From positions 1 to 33,467 of the forward strand of contig DAOWGR010000088.1 in NCBI GenBank assembly GCA_030637365.1: DNA of 33,467 bases, given 5' to 3'. Shown here piece after piece: positions 1 through 8,752 of this stretch; the first letter of the stretch is position 1, and each line of letters begins with the position of its first letter. The notes under the pieces are model-generated. The model searched no databases. It was not told where the DNA came from and worked only from the letters and a program-made list of their open reading frames with translations. A program made the position numbers and the translations under genes. Origin of the DNA: Elusimicrobiota bacterium (GTDB taxonomy: Bacteria; Elusimicrobiota; Elusimicrobia; Elusimicrobiales; UBA9959).

Positions 1-2
1 AA

Positions 3-209
3 AAGCTTATTGTGGCGGCGGATATTCCCTCGGGCCTAAGTCCCGATACGGGCCATCATAGCGGCGTTTTTATTATGGCAAAACACACTTTTACTTTGGG
101 TTTTCCCAAAACCGGACTTATGGCGGCTCACGCTCAAAAAAATATAGGAAAGCTTAAAGTGATAGATATAGGCTATCCACAAGGATTATTGGAAGAAGCT
201 CGCGTTTAA
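3..209 (+). CDS. NAD(P)H-hydrate epimerase (YjeF N-terminal domain), C-terminal fragment truncated by window start
   Basis: Frame is open to the window edge; KLIVAADIPSGLSPDTG...AKHTFTLGFPKTGL...KVIDIGYP matches the YjeF_N C-terminal motif pattern. Confidence 0.75.
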   Translation, partial: KLIVAADIPSGLSPDTGHHSGVFIMAKHTFTLGFPKTGLMAAHAQKNIGKLKVIDIGYPQGLLEEARV

Positions 210-220
210 AATCATATGTT

Positions 221-637
221 ATGAATATAATAATCGCCGATGATGATGAAAATTTGCTTTCAATGATTGTTCCTCATTTGAAATTTCTCGGACATAAGGT
301 GTCTTGTGTTTCAAACGGAGAAGAGCTTTTAAAAAAAGTTAAAGAAATTAAAGCCGATCTTATAATAACCGATATCAATATGCCGAATATGGACGGAAAA
401 GAAACTTTTAAAAAATTACGCGGCATGGTTGAATACGCGGATGTTCCCGTTATAATTTGGAGCGGCATTGAAATAAAAGAAGGCGAAGATATCGCGTTTT
501 CAAAGAAAAATGTGAAATTTATGAAAAAACCTTTCGGCCTTGCCGTTCTTGAAACCGCGATAAAAGAGCTTGCCGCCGCGCCCAAAATAATGGATGATTT
601 TGAATCTTTCGGCGATATTTCTCAAATCAAAGAATAA
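221..637 (+). CDS. Stand-alone response regulator receiver (REC) domain protein
   Basis: IIADDDE acidic pocket, phospho-acceptor in LIITDINMPNMDG, and conserved Lys in FMKKPFG; no output domain. Confidence 0.9.
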   Translation: MNIIIADDDENLLSMIVPHLKFLGHKVSCVSNGEELLKKVKEIKADLIITDINMPNMDGKETFKKLRGMVEYADVPVIIWSGIEIKEGEDIAFSKKNVKFMKKPFGLAVLETAIKELAAAPKIMDDFESFGDISQIKE

Positions 638-639
638 CA

Positions 640-662
640 AGTACAACCCTTAGGATTGTACT
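640..662. repeat. Palindromic hairpin AGTACAACCCTTAGGATTGTACT
   Basis: 7-bp arms AGTACAA/TTGTACT plus inner CC/GG; related to the hairpin at 769-787. Lies just after the response regulator stop. Confidence 0.6.
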
Positions 663-664
663 GG

Positions 665-692
665 TCTCAAGTCACATGTCACCAGTCACAAG
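665..692. repeat. Heptamer short tandem repeat, about 4 units (TCTCAAG TCACATG TCACCAG TCACAAG)
   Basis: Read directly; period 7. Confidence 0.7.
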
Positions 693-768
693 TAAAAAAA
701 ATCGTAAACCATGTCGGTTTTGGATGACTGGGATTTCGAAGGTTTACTCGGATATTTTAAAAAACCAA

Positions 769-787
769 TACAACCCGTCGGGTTGTA
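769..787. repeat. Perfect palindromic hairpin TACAACCC-GTC-GGGTTGTA
   Basis: 8-bp perfect inverted repeat with a 3-nt loop, in the gap between the convergent response regulator and tilS genes. Confidence 0.7.
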
Positions 788-846
788 CCGGTTTTCTATC
801 AGACTGCCAAATTTTAAAGCGTTAACTAATCTCTTACCCCTCTGCC

Positions 847-1605
847 CTATCCTCTATTTGTTTTCAGTTCTTTATTCAATTTTACGGACATTTCAATGAT
901 ATGCCGCCTGAATTGAGGCTGTTTTTTTTCTATGAGTGGAAGAAGAGTTTTTCTTATCCAATTTCTGGTATATTTCTCATCTTCATTGGTTTTATCTTTT
1001 CTTGAAGAAAGTTTATGGTTTTTTATATAGGCCAATATCTCCCCGCGAGTAATCGCCATAAGCGGCCTTATGGCATAAATCTTTTTAGAGGCTTTTTTCC
1101 ATAGAATTCTTTTTATGGGTATACCAAGCAAACCTTTTGGATTGGTTCCTCTTATTAAATTGAGTAGAACCGTTTCTATATTATCGTCCGAATGATGAGC
1201 GGTCGCTATGATGGAGCAATTCTTTTTTTTCGCCGTTTGAATTAAAAAATCATATCGCGCGAGCCTTGCCGCGTGTTCAAGGCTTGTTTTTTTCTTTTTG
1301 GCCAAAAGGGGAACATCAATTTTTTTACTTATGGTTTCAATATCGTATTGTAGTCCGAGTTTTTTTACAAAAGTTTCGTCCATATCCGCGTTTTTACCGC
1401 GAAGCATATGATTTATATGGCAGATACAAAGATTGATATTTCTTTTTTTTGAATGCTTGGCGAAAAAATCCAGCATCATTATGGAATCCGGTCCGCCCGA
1501 TATCGCGAGTAATATATTGTCGCCTTTTTTTAAAAGCGAATATTTTTTGGAGTTTGAATTTATCTTGTCTAAAATTTTAAGCGTGAGAGACTTGTTGCCG
1601 GCCAT
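847..1605 (-). CDS. tilS: tRNA(Ile)-lysidine synthase
   Basis: PP-loop motif LLAISGGPDSIMMLDFF, ATAHHSDDNIETVLLNLIRGT and a C-terminal RNWIR motif. Start placed at MAGNK (1605) rather than the longer ORF. Confidence 0.9.
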   Translation of the reverse strand: MAGNKSLTLKILDKINSNSKKYSLLKKGDNILLAISGGPDSIMMLDFFAKHSKKRNINLCICHINHMLRGKNADMDETFVKKLGLQYDIETISKKIDVPLLAKKKKTSLEHAARLARYDFLIQTAKKKNCSIIATAHHSDDNIETVLLNLIRGTNPKGLLGIPIKRILWKKASKKIYAIRPLMAITRGEILAYIKNHKLSSRKDKTNEDEKYTRNWIRKTLLPLIEKKQPQFRRHIIEMSVKLNKELKTNRG

Positions 1606-1701
1606 ATTATAATTATACAAATATAGAGAGAGCGTAAAAGCAGAGGTATTTCTGATGCGATATTTAATATAATTTAAAAGCCAATTCAATTGGGGAGTCA
1701 A

Positions 1702-2850
1702 ATGAATATAAAGAATATTAAATTTTCAGCGGAAAAGATAAGAAACAGTTTTATCCCTTTTTTGGTTTTTATCGCTTTAATTCAGAATTTAATTGTTTCA
1801 TGGCAGGTATTTTCCAAAATCCCGCTTTCAGATCCCGCTTCATATCCTGAAATAGCCAAGGCTTCAAAATTTTTTTATGATACCGGCATAAGGGAGCCCG
1901 TTCAGATATACATTGTAAAATTTTTCATGCTTTTTGGCTTAAATGATGTTTTAAGCGTAAGAGTCGCCACCACGGCAATAGTTGTTTTTTTTGGAGTTTT
2001 ATTGGTTAGGCTTGTTTTTAAAAGATATGGTTTCACAGTCGCTATGGTCGCGGGATTTGTTTTCGCGATCAATCCGTTTGTGGGCTATTATGGCGTTCAG
2101 GGCGTAAATAATCTTACAAGCGGATTTTTTCTGATGCTTTTTGTATATTTTCTCACCAAAAAAGAATATATTCGCGGAAATTTAATTTATACGGCCTTGT
2201 TCGCCGCTTTAAGCATGCTGACAAGGCTTGAAAATATATTGATTATTTTTTTAATTTTAGCGTCTTTTGTTTTGATAAATTTTTCAAAAACCAAACTAAG
2301 ATTTTCTCTACTGGTATTTGCTTTCGCGTTTATCGCGGTTTTGCCCTATCCTTTGCATCAGGCTTACAAATATAAAAGTCCCATCCATTCCCATAATCTG
2401 GCGGCCAGATTTTGGGTCAATACCGAAAAAAACGGACCGCAATCCGCTCAGCGGTATAAAGACGGTCCCATGAGCATAAGCGGTTTTTTATTTAGAGGCG
2501 GCGCTTGCGGCGCGGCATTGTCTTTGTGTAAAGGGTATTTTAAAAGCGGTTTTCATTACTTGCCGAGACTTTTGTATTATAAAGTCGCTTTTTTCTTATT
2601 TATTTTTGGCTTTATCGTGATATTGTTAAGAAAAGAATATTTTTTGGCGAGCCTGCTTCCCATAATGATATTGCCGGTGGTTTTCATAGCCGGTATTGAC
2701 CAGATTTCCAAGGGAAGCGGCATAGAGCTCAGATTTTATATTAATGCGCTTTGGTTGTTGGGAATTTACGCGGGGTTTGGCGTGAATACCGCCGCGATGT
2801 ATGCCAAGCAAAAATTTGAAAAGCTTGCGGCAAAAAAACAAATTAATTGA
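1702..2850 (+). CDS. Multi-pass membrane glycosyltransferase-like protein (GT-C / PMT-like)
   Basis: Many TM segments and a GT-C style layout (NPFVGYYGVQGVNN..., ALFAALSMLTRLENILI); ATG at 1702 preceded by GGGGAG. Confidence 0.65.
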   Translation: MNIKNIKFSAEKIRNSFIPFLVFIALIQNLIVSWQVFSKIPLSDPASYPEIAKASKFFYDTGIREPVQIYIVKFFMLFGLNDVLSVRVATTAIVVFFGVLLVRLVFKRYGFTVAMVAGFVFAINPFVGYYGVQGVNNLTSGFFLMLFVYFLTKKEYIRGNLIYTALFAALSMLTRLENILIIFLILASFVLINFSKTKLRFSLLVFAFAFIAVLPYPLHQAYKYKSPIHSHNLAARFWVNTEKNGPQSAQRYKDGPMSISGFLFRGGACGAALSLCKGYFKSGFHYLPRLLYYKVAFFLFIFGFIVILLRKEYFLASLLPIMILPVVFIAGIDQISKGSGIELRFYINALWLLGIYAGFGVNTAAMYAKQKFEKLAAKKQIN

Positions 2851-2958
2851 TTTGCCGCAAGCTCGCGACAGTGCTTTATGGCGCAAATATTTTGTATTAT
2901 TATTGTAATGGTCCGATTGTAAGGCTTTTATTTGCCGATTCGGCTAAAGGGGAAAGTT

Positions 2959-3912
2959 GTGAAGATAAATTTGAATAAATGCAAATTTATAGCGGTTATA
3001 ACCGTCCTTTTTTTAATTCCTTTTCTCATAATGAGCAATCATTTTCTTAATGGCGCTAAAAAAATGGTTGAGAGGAATGCTTTAGAGCGCATGAGTCTTA
3101 GGACAAGAGCTGTTTCAAAAGTGGTTTCCGGCGTATTAAATTCAAATTATGAAATTTTTAGAATCGCGAACACCGAAAAGTTTGTAAATCTTTCCAACTC
3201 GGGAAGAAAAAAGCTTCTTAAAGAGGGAATGGAAAAGCATAAGGGTGTTTACAGGGGGTTCGCTGTTTTTACTCCGACTTGCAAAAAAATATTCTCTATC
3301 GGAGATATTGGCGATTATGATTGTTCAAAAAACGGGCTTTTAAAAAAAGCCGTTTTATCCGAAATGTCGGTTGGGGCGGTGGAATACTCAAAAGATGAGC
3401 CATGCTTTTTGGTTATGGCTGAGCCTATATTTGCCGGTAAACCAAAAAAAACCGGACTAATCGCGTTTGGAAGAATAAATCTGGCGCCTTTAAATAATAT
3501 CATAAGATCGTTTGGAAAAAAATCTCGCAGTGAGCTTGGGATTGCTGACGCCGGAGGACGAATCATAAGCGATTCCACCGGCAGGGCGATAATAAAACCC
3601 GGTATTAGGATTTCCGATGAAATAATCAAAATTATAAATTCTTCTTTAAGACGAGGAATTCGAAATTCAAGTTCACAAATTAAGATGAAGGACAAAATAA
3701 ATTTGGTGGCGGTTTCAAGCGTGCCGGGAACAAAATGGTGGGTTTACGAAAAGATAAATTCTTCCAGTTTGCTTGATTATTCTTTTTGGGCCAAGAAAAT
3801 TATTTATAGCGGCGTTGTTTTAATTATCATATTCGCTTTTGTTTCTCATGAGCTTGCCAAAATATGGCTTGTTCCCAAGAAACTGCAGGTCAAGACCGAG
3901 ATTAAGGCTTAG
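2959..3912 (+). CDS. Membrane-anchored extracellular Cache-like sensor protein with no cytoplasmic output domain
   Basis: N-terminal TM, about 250-aa extracytoplasmic domain with dCache-like features (LGIADAGGRIISDSTGR, VPGTKWWVYEKI), second TM, then a short basic tail. GTG start after AAGGGGAAAG. Confidence 0.55.
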   Translation: MKINLNKCKFIAVITVLFLIPFLIMSNHFLNGAKKMVERNALERMSLRTRAVSKVVSGVLNSNYEIFRIANTEKFVNLSNSGRKKLLKEGMEKHKGVYRGFAVFTPTCKKIFSIGDIGDYDCSKNGLLKKAVLSEMSVGAVEYSKDEPCFLVMAEPIFAGKPKKTGLIAFGRINLAPLNNIIRSFGKKSRSELGIADAGGRIISDSTGRAIIKPGIRISDEIIKIINSSLRRGIRNSSSQIKMKDKINLVAVSSVPGTKWWVYEKINSSSLLDYSFWAKKIIYSGVVLIIIFAFVSHELAKIWLVPKKLQVKTEIKA

Positions 3913-3929
3913 AAGAGCAGAGAGAGGCA

Positions 3930-3958
3930 AGATTTGTAAGGATATTCCTTGCAAATTT
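3930..3958 (+). terminator. Hairpin between the Cache-like gene and the amylase gene (possible terminator or processing site)
   Basis: AGATTTGTAAGG-atatt-CCTTGCAAATTT: 12-bp stem with 5-nt loop; T-rich but not a clean U-tract downstream. Confidence 0.4.
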
Positions 3959-4076
3959 GATTTCTTACCTCTTTTTGTTATTCGTATTATTAGGTCTTGA
4001 TCTCAGTTTATATTGGGTCATAGGTTGCTTGCCAATTAGTGTATTGCTACTAATATATATAAATAGGATAGAGTTT

Positions 4077-6062
4077 ATGCGATATAAATTTTTTCAAAAT
4101 ATTCTGTTTTTTTGTCTTTTTTGCGGATTTTCAAATAACGCGTTTGCCATTAATGATTTGGAGTCCCGGCGAAGTGAAGCCTCCGTGGTTTTTGACGGCG
4201 GCGCGGCGGTTTTTGAAGATTTGTCCGGCTTCAAGTCGGATTTAAAATATTCCCAGCAAAATTATATTTCAGAGCTTCGCCAAGTAATGTCGGCGGGCCG
4301 TTGGAATGGCAGCACTCCCGCTATAAGGCATTTTCAATTTAAACACAGTGAAGAGGGGTGGAACGCGCAAGCTCAAAGTGTCGGTCTCGAAGGGTTTTTT
4401 TGGACAAAAAGGGAGCTTGAAAACAAATACGGCCCAGATAAGTTTATTCATCAGGTTGACGGTTATTTTACATATTTGGAGCATTTGCTTTCTCCCGTTG
4501 CATGGACAAAAGAATTCAGGGAGGACTTGGCCGAGCTTAAAAAGTCCGACCTTAATGTATATGAGAAAAATGACAAATTGAATCTTATTTTGGAGCGTTA
4601 TATTAAAGGGCTTCAGGAAAATATGGAGAAATATGACAGCGCGGGGTGGATTAAAAAAGCGAGGATTTATGAATTGTTTCCGCGCGCTTATAATACCGCC
4701 GGCAGACGAAACGCCGATGGGTTTAAGTCTCCTTCAAATTCCGATAAAACGCTGTTTTTTAAGGATTTCGCCATATCCGATTTTGATGTGATTAAAAGGA
4801 TGGGTTTTGATGTTGTGTGGCCCATGGGCATATTGCCGATAGGGAAAAGAGGACAGACCGGAACGGGCGGCGGTTCGCCTTATTCCATAAGCGATCATTC
4901 CACCGTTAATCCTGATTTGGGCACGGAAGAAGATTTTAAAAATTTTGTTAAAAAAGCGCATATGGCGGGTTTGAAAGTTATAATTGATTTTGTTGTTAAT
5001 CATACATCGCTTGATTCAAAGCTTTTGCATGAAGACCCGGATTATTTTATTAATTTTCGTTATGACGGAGCTTGTCCGAGAGACGGGTATTTTGAGCATT
5101 ATTGTAAAGGGCAAAAATATTGCGTGAATAACGGAGGTTTTGAGTATGGCGGAGGCGTGTCCACTTGGATTGACACCGCTCAGGTAAATTACGGCAATGA
5201 AAAACTCAGAGGCCGAATGACTCAAATACTCAAGGGTTGGGTGTCCAAATTTGATATTGACGGGTTCAGGGTTGATATGGCGCATCTTGATTTGAATAAT
5301 GTTTTTTCGCGAACATGGCAAAAAAGCATGCCGCATGAAGAATTTTACAGGCCGATGATAAGAGAAGTTAAGTCGGCAAAAGCTTCGGTCGCTTTTGTGG
5401 CGGAAGCCTATTCTTTTCAGGAAGATTTGTCGGCTTGCGGTTTTGACGCTATTTACAGCAAATATGAAATGGGCCGGCCCGAGGGCCAAACAGGCTGGTA
5501 TGAAACGAGCGCGAGCGGAAACAGCTATGAGATTGGGAGTTCCATAAACAGAGTGGCGTTTCTCGCGTGGCAAAACGGCGGCGCGGGATCGGTTGTTTTC
5601 GTGGGCAATCATGATGAGCCCGCTCCCGAGACGGTGTACGGCAAGAGGCTTCCGGCCGCTCTTATGATGACTATGCTGATGCCAAGTTCTATAATGGTTT
5701 ATTCGGGCGCTGAGATAGGATATAATGCCGCGATTGCCACGGAACATAAGCCATTGCCTTTTAGCGTGCCCACTGAAATTGATTGGAGCGAGGGCGAAGC
5801 TTGGGTTAAGGAAACTTACCTGAATGTATTTTCAATTTCAAATAAGATAAGAAATGAAATGGGCGATTATGATATTAAACCTCTCTGGCCGAAAGATGGC
5901 GGGCAATGGTCCGGCTATATGATGATATCCAAATCAAAGCCCGATTTGAAAAAAGCCGTTATAGGAAATATAACATGGAATTCCGCCGCGGTTTATCTTC
6001 CGGAATTTCAAATAAATCTGAATCTTGAGCCCGGCGAGTACAAAATAGTGAGCCTTAAGTAG
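4077..6062 (+). CDS. Secreted GH13 alpha-amylase family glycosidase
   Basis: Signal peptide MRYKFFQNILFFCLFCGFSNNAFA; four GH13 regions: DFVVNH, GFRVDMAH, FVAEAY, FVGNHDE. Start at 4077 chosen over 3957. Confidence 0.9.
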   Translation: MRYKFFQNILFFCLFCGFSNNAFAINDLESRRSEASVVFDGGAAVFEDLSGFKSDLKYSQQNYISELRQVMSAGRWNGSTPAIRHFQFKHSEEGWNAQAQSVGLEGFFWTKRELENKYGPDKFIHQVDGYFTYLEHLLSPVAWTKEFREDLAELKKSDLNVYEKNDKLNLILERYIKGLQENMEKYDSAGWIKKARIYELFPRAYNTAGRRNADGFKSPSNSDKTLFFKDFAISDFDVIKRMGFDVVWPMGILPIGKRGQTGTGGGSPYSISDHSTVNPDLGTEEDFKNFVKKAHMAGLKVIIDFVVNHTSLDSKLLHEDPDYFINFRYDGACPRDGYFEHYCKGQKYCVNNGGFEYGGGVSTWIDTAQVNYGNEKLRGRMTQILKGWVSKFDIDGFRVDMAHLDLNNVFSRTWQKSMPHEEFYRPMIREVKSAKASVAFVAEAYSFQEDLSACGFDAIYSKYEMGRPEGQTGWYETSASGNSYEIGSSINRVAFLAWQNGGAGSVVFVGNHDEPAPETVYGKRLPAALMMTMLMPSSIMVYSGAEIGYNAAIATEHKPLPFSVPTEIDWSEGEAWVKETYLNVFSISNKIRNEMGDYDIKPLWPKDGGQWSGYMMISKSKPDLKKAVIGNITWNSAAVYLPEFQINLNLEPGEYKIVSLK

Positions 6063-6136
6063 TTTTATTTGGCGGTATTTGGGGAAAAAGTAATTATTAT
6101 AGTTTTAAAGAAAATTTGCTAATCGCGATACGTGCC

Positions 6137-7642
6137 GTATTGGAGGTTGTTTTGCTTCGTTCAAATCCTCATTTAATAGAAATTAACGCGAGACTTTGGA
6201 TAAATCAGCTTAGGAAGAAATATTCGGAAGATATAACTCTTTCAACTATTCCCGAAGAAGAATTATTGAAAATTAAGCATTTGGGTTTTGACATAATTTG
6301 GCTTATGGGCGTATGGGGGCCAAGTCCCCAATCGGCTGAAATAGCCAAGAAAGAGCCGGAACTTATAAAAATCGCGAAAGAAATTATTCCTGAATTTAGT
6401 CCGGATAAAATAGGAGCGTCTCCTTATTCCATTTTTGAATATAAGCTCAATGAAGATTTGGGTTTTGAATGGGAAATTAAGGCGCTTAAAGAAAGATTAA
6501 ATTCTTTAGGCATTGGTTTGTTTCTTGATTTTGTTTCAAATCATATGGCAAAAGATAATCCTTTTATTAAAGAATGTCCCGAATGTTTTGTAAGCGCGAG
6601 CGCCGAAGATTACGCTGCGCGCCCCGATCAATTTTTTGTTTTTGAGACAAACGGCGAAAAAAAAAATATCGCTTACGGCAGAGACCCCAATTTCCCGCCA
6701 TGGACCGATACGGCTCAGCTTAATTTTTTTAATGCTCGCGCGAGAGAGAAGATGCTTCAATTTTTAATGGATATAGCCGATATGTCCGACGGCGTTCGCT
6801 GCGATATGGTGATGCTGACATTGAATGATATTTATGAAGGGACATGGGGCTGGCTTTTAAATAAAGAGGGGCTTCAAAAACCCGGCAATGAATTTTGGGC
6901 CCAAGCCATAAAAAAAGTTAAGCGGAAATATCCCAAATTTATTTTTATCGCGGAAGTTTATTGGGGGCTTGAATGGCGTTTCCAGAATATGGGTTTTGAT
7001 TATACCTATGATAAAATAATTTATGATCGTTTAAGAAACAGCGACTGTGATAATATCCGAGGGCATTTGAGAGCCGAAAAATTATATCAAAAGCGTTCGG
7101 TCAGATTTATAGACAATCATGATGAAGTGTCTTCAATTAAATCGTTCGGCAGGGAAAAGGCTTTCGCGGCGGCCGTTATAATGTCAACGATTAAAGGGCT
7201 TAGGTTTTATCAGGACGCGCAATTGGACGGAGAGATTGTTAAAGTGCCCGTGCAAGTCCTTGATTATGATTGTCCGGTGGATTTGGGCGCGAGAAAATTT
7301 TACGAGAAACTTCTTAAAATAGTTGATCATCCCGCCTTTCACGGCGGAGAATGGAATTTGCTTGAAGTTAATCGTTCCCATCCGGAAAATAAAAGCAATA
7401 TTAATATTTTAAGCTGGTCGTGGTCGCAGATGAGAACGGTTAAAATTGTAATTGTTAATTATTCCCAGGAGACTTCATCGGGAATAGTAAGAACCAAGAT
7501 TAAATCTTCCGAGGATAATACGGCATTGTTTGAAGAATTGTCCGGCAGATTCATTTCATTTAATTCAAGTGATATACAGGACGGTCTTAAAATGGAAAAT
7601 ATGCCGCCGTATTCGGCCTATATTCTGGATATGGAGTTCTGA
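6137..7642 (+). CDS. GH13 alpha-amylase family glycosidase, no obvious signal peptide
   Basis: DFVSNHM, GVRCDMVML, FIAEVYWG and FIDNHDE keep the Asp/Glu/Asp catalytic residues. Exact start (TTG, 6116 or 6137) is uncertain. Confidence 0.85.
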   Translation, partial: VLEVVLLRSNPHLIEINARLWINQLRKKYSEDITLSTIPEEELLKIKHLGFDIIWLMGVWGPSPQSAEIAKKEPELIKIAKEIIPEFSPDKIGASPYSIFEYKLNEDLGFEWEIKALKERLNSLGIGLFLDFVSNHMAKDNPFIKECPECFVSASAEDYAARPDQFFVFETNGEKKNIAYGRDPNFPPWTDTAQLNFFNARAREKMLQFLMDIADMSDGVRCDMVMLTLNDIYEGTWGWLLNKEGLQKPGNEFWAQAIKKVKRKYPKFIFIAEVYWGLEWRFQNMGFDYTYDKIIYDRLRNSDCDNIRGHLRAEKLYQKRSVRFIDNHDEVSSIKSFGREKAFAAAVIMSTIKGLRFYQDAQLDGEIVKVPVQVLDYDCPVDLGARKFYEKLLKIVDHPAFHGGEWNLLEVNRSHPENKSNINILSWSWSQMRTVKIVIVNYSQETSSGIVRTKIKSSEDNTALFEELSGRFISFNSSDIQDGLKMENMPPYSAYILDMEF

Positions 7643-7643
7643 A

Positions 7644-7691
7644 GCAGTACAACAGCGCGGCAGCGATACAGTGTGGCAGTGTAACAGAGAT
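7644..7691. repeat. Octamer short tandem repeat, 6 units (GCAGTACA ACAGCGCG GCAGCGAT ACAGTGTG GCAGTGTA ACAGAGAT)
   Basis: Period-8 array beginning directly after the amylase stop codon. Confidence 0.7.
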
Positions 7692-7702
7692 TTATTATTA
7701 AA

Positions 7703-7728
7703 AACAATAAAAGTTGTTGGTTTTTTTT
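7703..7728 (+). terminator. Weak intrinsic terminator-like structure after the second amylase
   Basis: AACAA...TTGTT stem followed by GG and 8 T residues. Confidence 0.4.
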
Positions 7729-7753
7729 GCATAGTTTACTTATTGGGTCATGT

Positions 7754-7864
7754 TAGTTGTATTTACACGCATGACCAAGGTCTCCTAGAGGTCGTCTTTC
7801 CGTATCTCCCCCGCCCGAATGCCCAAGTCGGGCTCCGAACGGCCATGCTTAGCAAACACAACTA
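7754..7864 (-). ncRNA. Candidate structured non-coding RNA (no known family recognised)
   Basis: Minus strand: TAGTTGTGTTTGC (7864-7852) pairs with GTAAATACAACTA (7766-7754), 13 bp with 2 G-U. GCATGGCC (7848-7841) pairs with GGTCATGC (7776-7769), 8 bp with 1 G-U. Inner hairpin GCCCGA/TCGGGC at 7813-7833. GC-rich island in an AT-rich genome, in a convergent intergenic gap. Confidence 0.5.
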
Positions 7865-7954
7865 CCATTCCTTTATCTATAATTATTTTTTTGTAGTAAG
7901 TGCCCCACCCTATTGAGGATAAATTTGAATTACCCCAGCCTAAATAAGGAATAC

Positions 7955-8704
7955 TTAGACTTCTCTGGCGAGGGTAAACGCCGCCACTTTGCGCGCCCCG
8001 GCTTTTTTTAGCGTTTTCGCGAGTTCCTCAAGCGTGTTTCCCGTTGTGGCGACATCATCAATCAATATTATATTTTTTCCTTTTATGAGTTTTGGTTTCA
8101 AAGCGCTGAACGCTCCGGAAATATTGGTTTTTCTGGCCTCTTTATTTAAGGTTGCTTGAGGTTTGGTGTTTTTGACGCGGATAACGGCGTCTTTTATAAC
8201 TTCAAAATCTTTTTTTTCGGCTATGATATCGGCCAATAAGTCGCTTTGATTAAAACCTCTTTGAGCCAATTTTTTTCGCGCGAGCGGCACAGGCAATAAA
8301 AAACTGAAATCTTTAAATTCGGAATTTGTTTTTAATGTTTCTCTCATCCATAAGCCGAGTGTTTTTGAGAGATAAGGCTTGCAATTATATTTATATTCAT
8401 GAATAGCGGAACGCATGGGTTCATTGAAAATAAAGGCCGATCTTATAAAAGAGCATTTCGGCTTTATTTTCAGCTTTTTGCAGGGATAACAATGCATCTC
8501 TGAATCTATGGGTTTGCCGCATTTGGCGCAGAAAAAGCCGCTTATTTGTTTTAGCTGCCGGAGGCAAGCCAGGCATAAAATATTTTCATTTAAATGATGA
8601 ATATCATTTTTGCAATGCAGGCATATTCTGGGAAAAAGAATGTTTATGAAGAATTTCAAAAAATTTGAATGAAACACTTTGTTTGTAATTTTTTTTATAT
8701 TCAT
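7955..8704 (-). CDS. comF: ComF family phosphoribosyltransferase-like protein
   Basis: Two N-terminal CxxC zinc pairs (CLHC, CLAC, CAKC, CYPC) and PRTase motif NIILIDDVATTGNTLEE. Confidence 0.88.
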   Translation of the reverse strand: MNIKKITNKVFHSNFLKFFINILFPRICLHCKNDIHHLNENILCLACLRQLKQISGFFCAKCGKPIDSEMHCYPCKKLKIKPKCSFIRSAFIFNEPMRSAIHEYKYNCKPYLSKTLGLWMRETLKTNSEFKDFSFLLPVPLARKKLAQRGFNQSDLLADIIAEKKDFEVIKDAVIRVKNTKPQATLNKEARKTNISGAFSALKPKLIKGKNIILIDDVATTGNTLEELAKTLKKAGARKVAAFTLAREV

Positions 8705-8752
8705 CGCGCTTGTTTGCAATGCTGTTTCGTATTTATTCTATTTCTTGCTTCT

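Noticed and set aside
721-745. tmRNA-like string GGATGACTGGGATTTCGAAGG
   Set aside because: No tRNA-like 3' half, no tag reading frame, and the gap is too short; resemblance is likely chance.
711-899. 62-aa plus-strand ORF downstream of the response regulator
   Set aside because: Runs through a palindrome and into the 3' end of tilS; no motif.
3957-4076. N-terminal 40-aa extension of the amylase ORF
   Set aside because: A clean signal peptide starts at the internal ATG (4077); the upstream part overlaps a hairpin and has no RBS.
5016-5747. 243-aa minus-strand ORF antisense to the secreted amylase
   Set aside because: Fully overlaps a clear GH13 gene with intact catalytic motifs; composition looks like a shadow frame.
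7530-7916. 128-aa plus-strand ORF across the amylase end and the intergenic region
   Set aside because: Overlaps the amylase in another frame, then octamer repeats and the candidate RNA; no motif.
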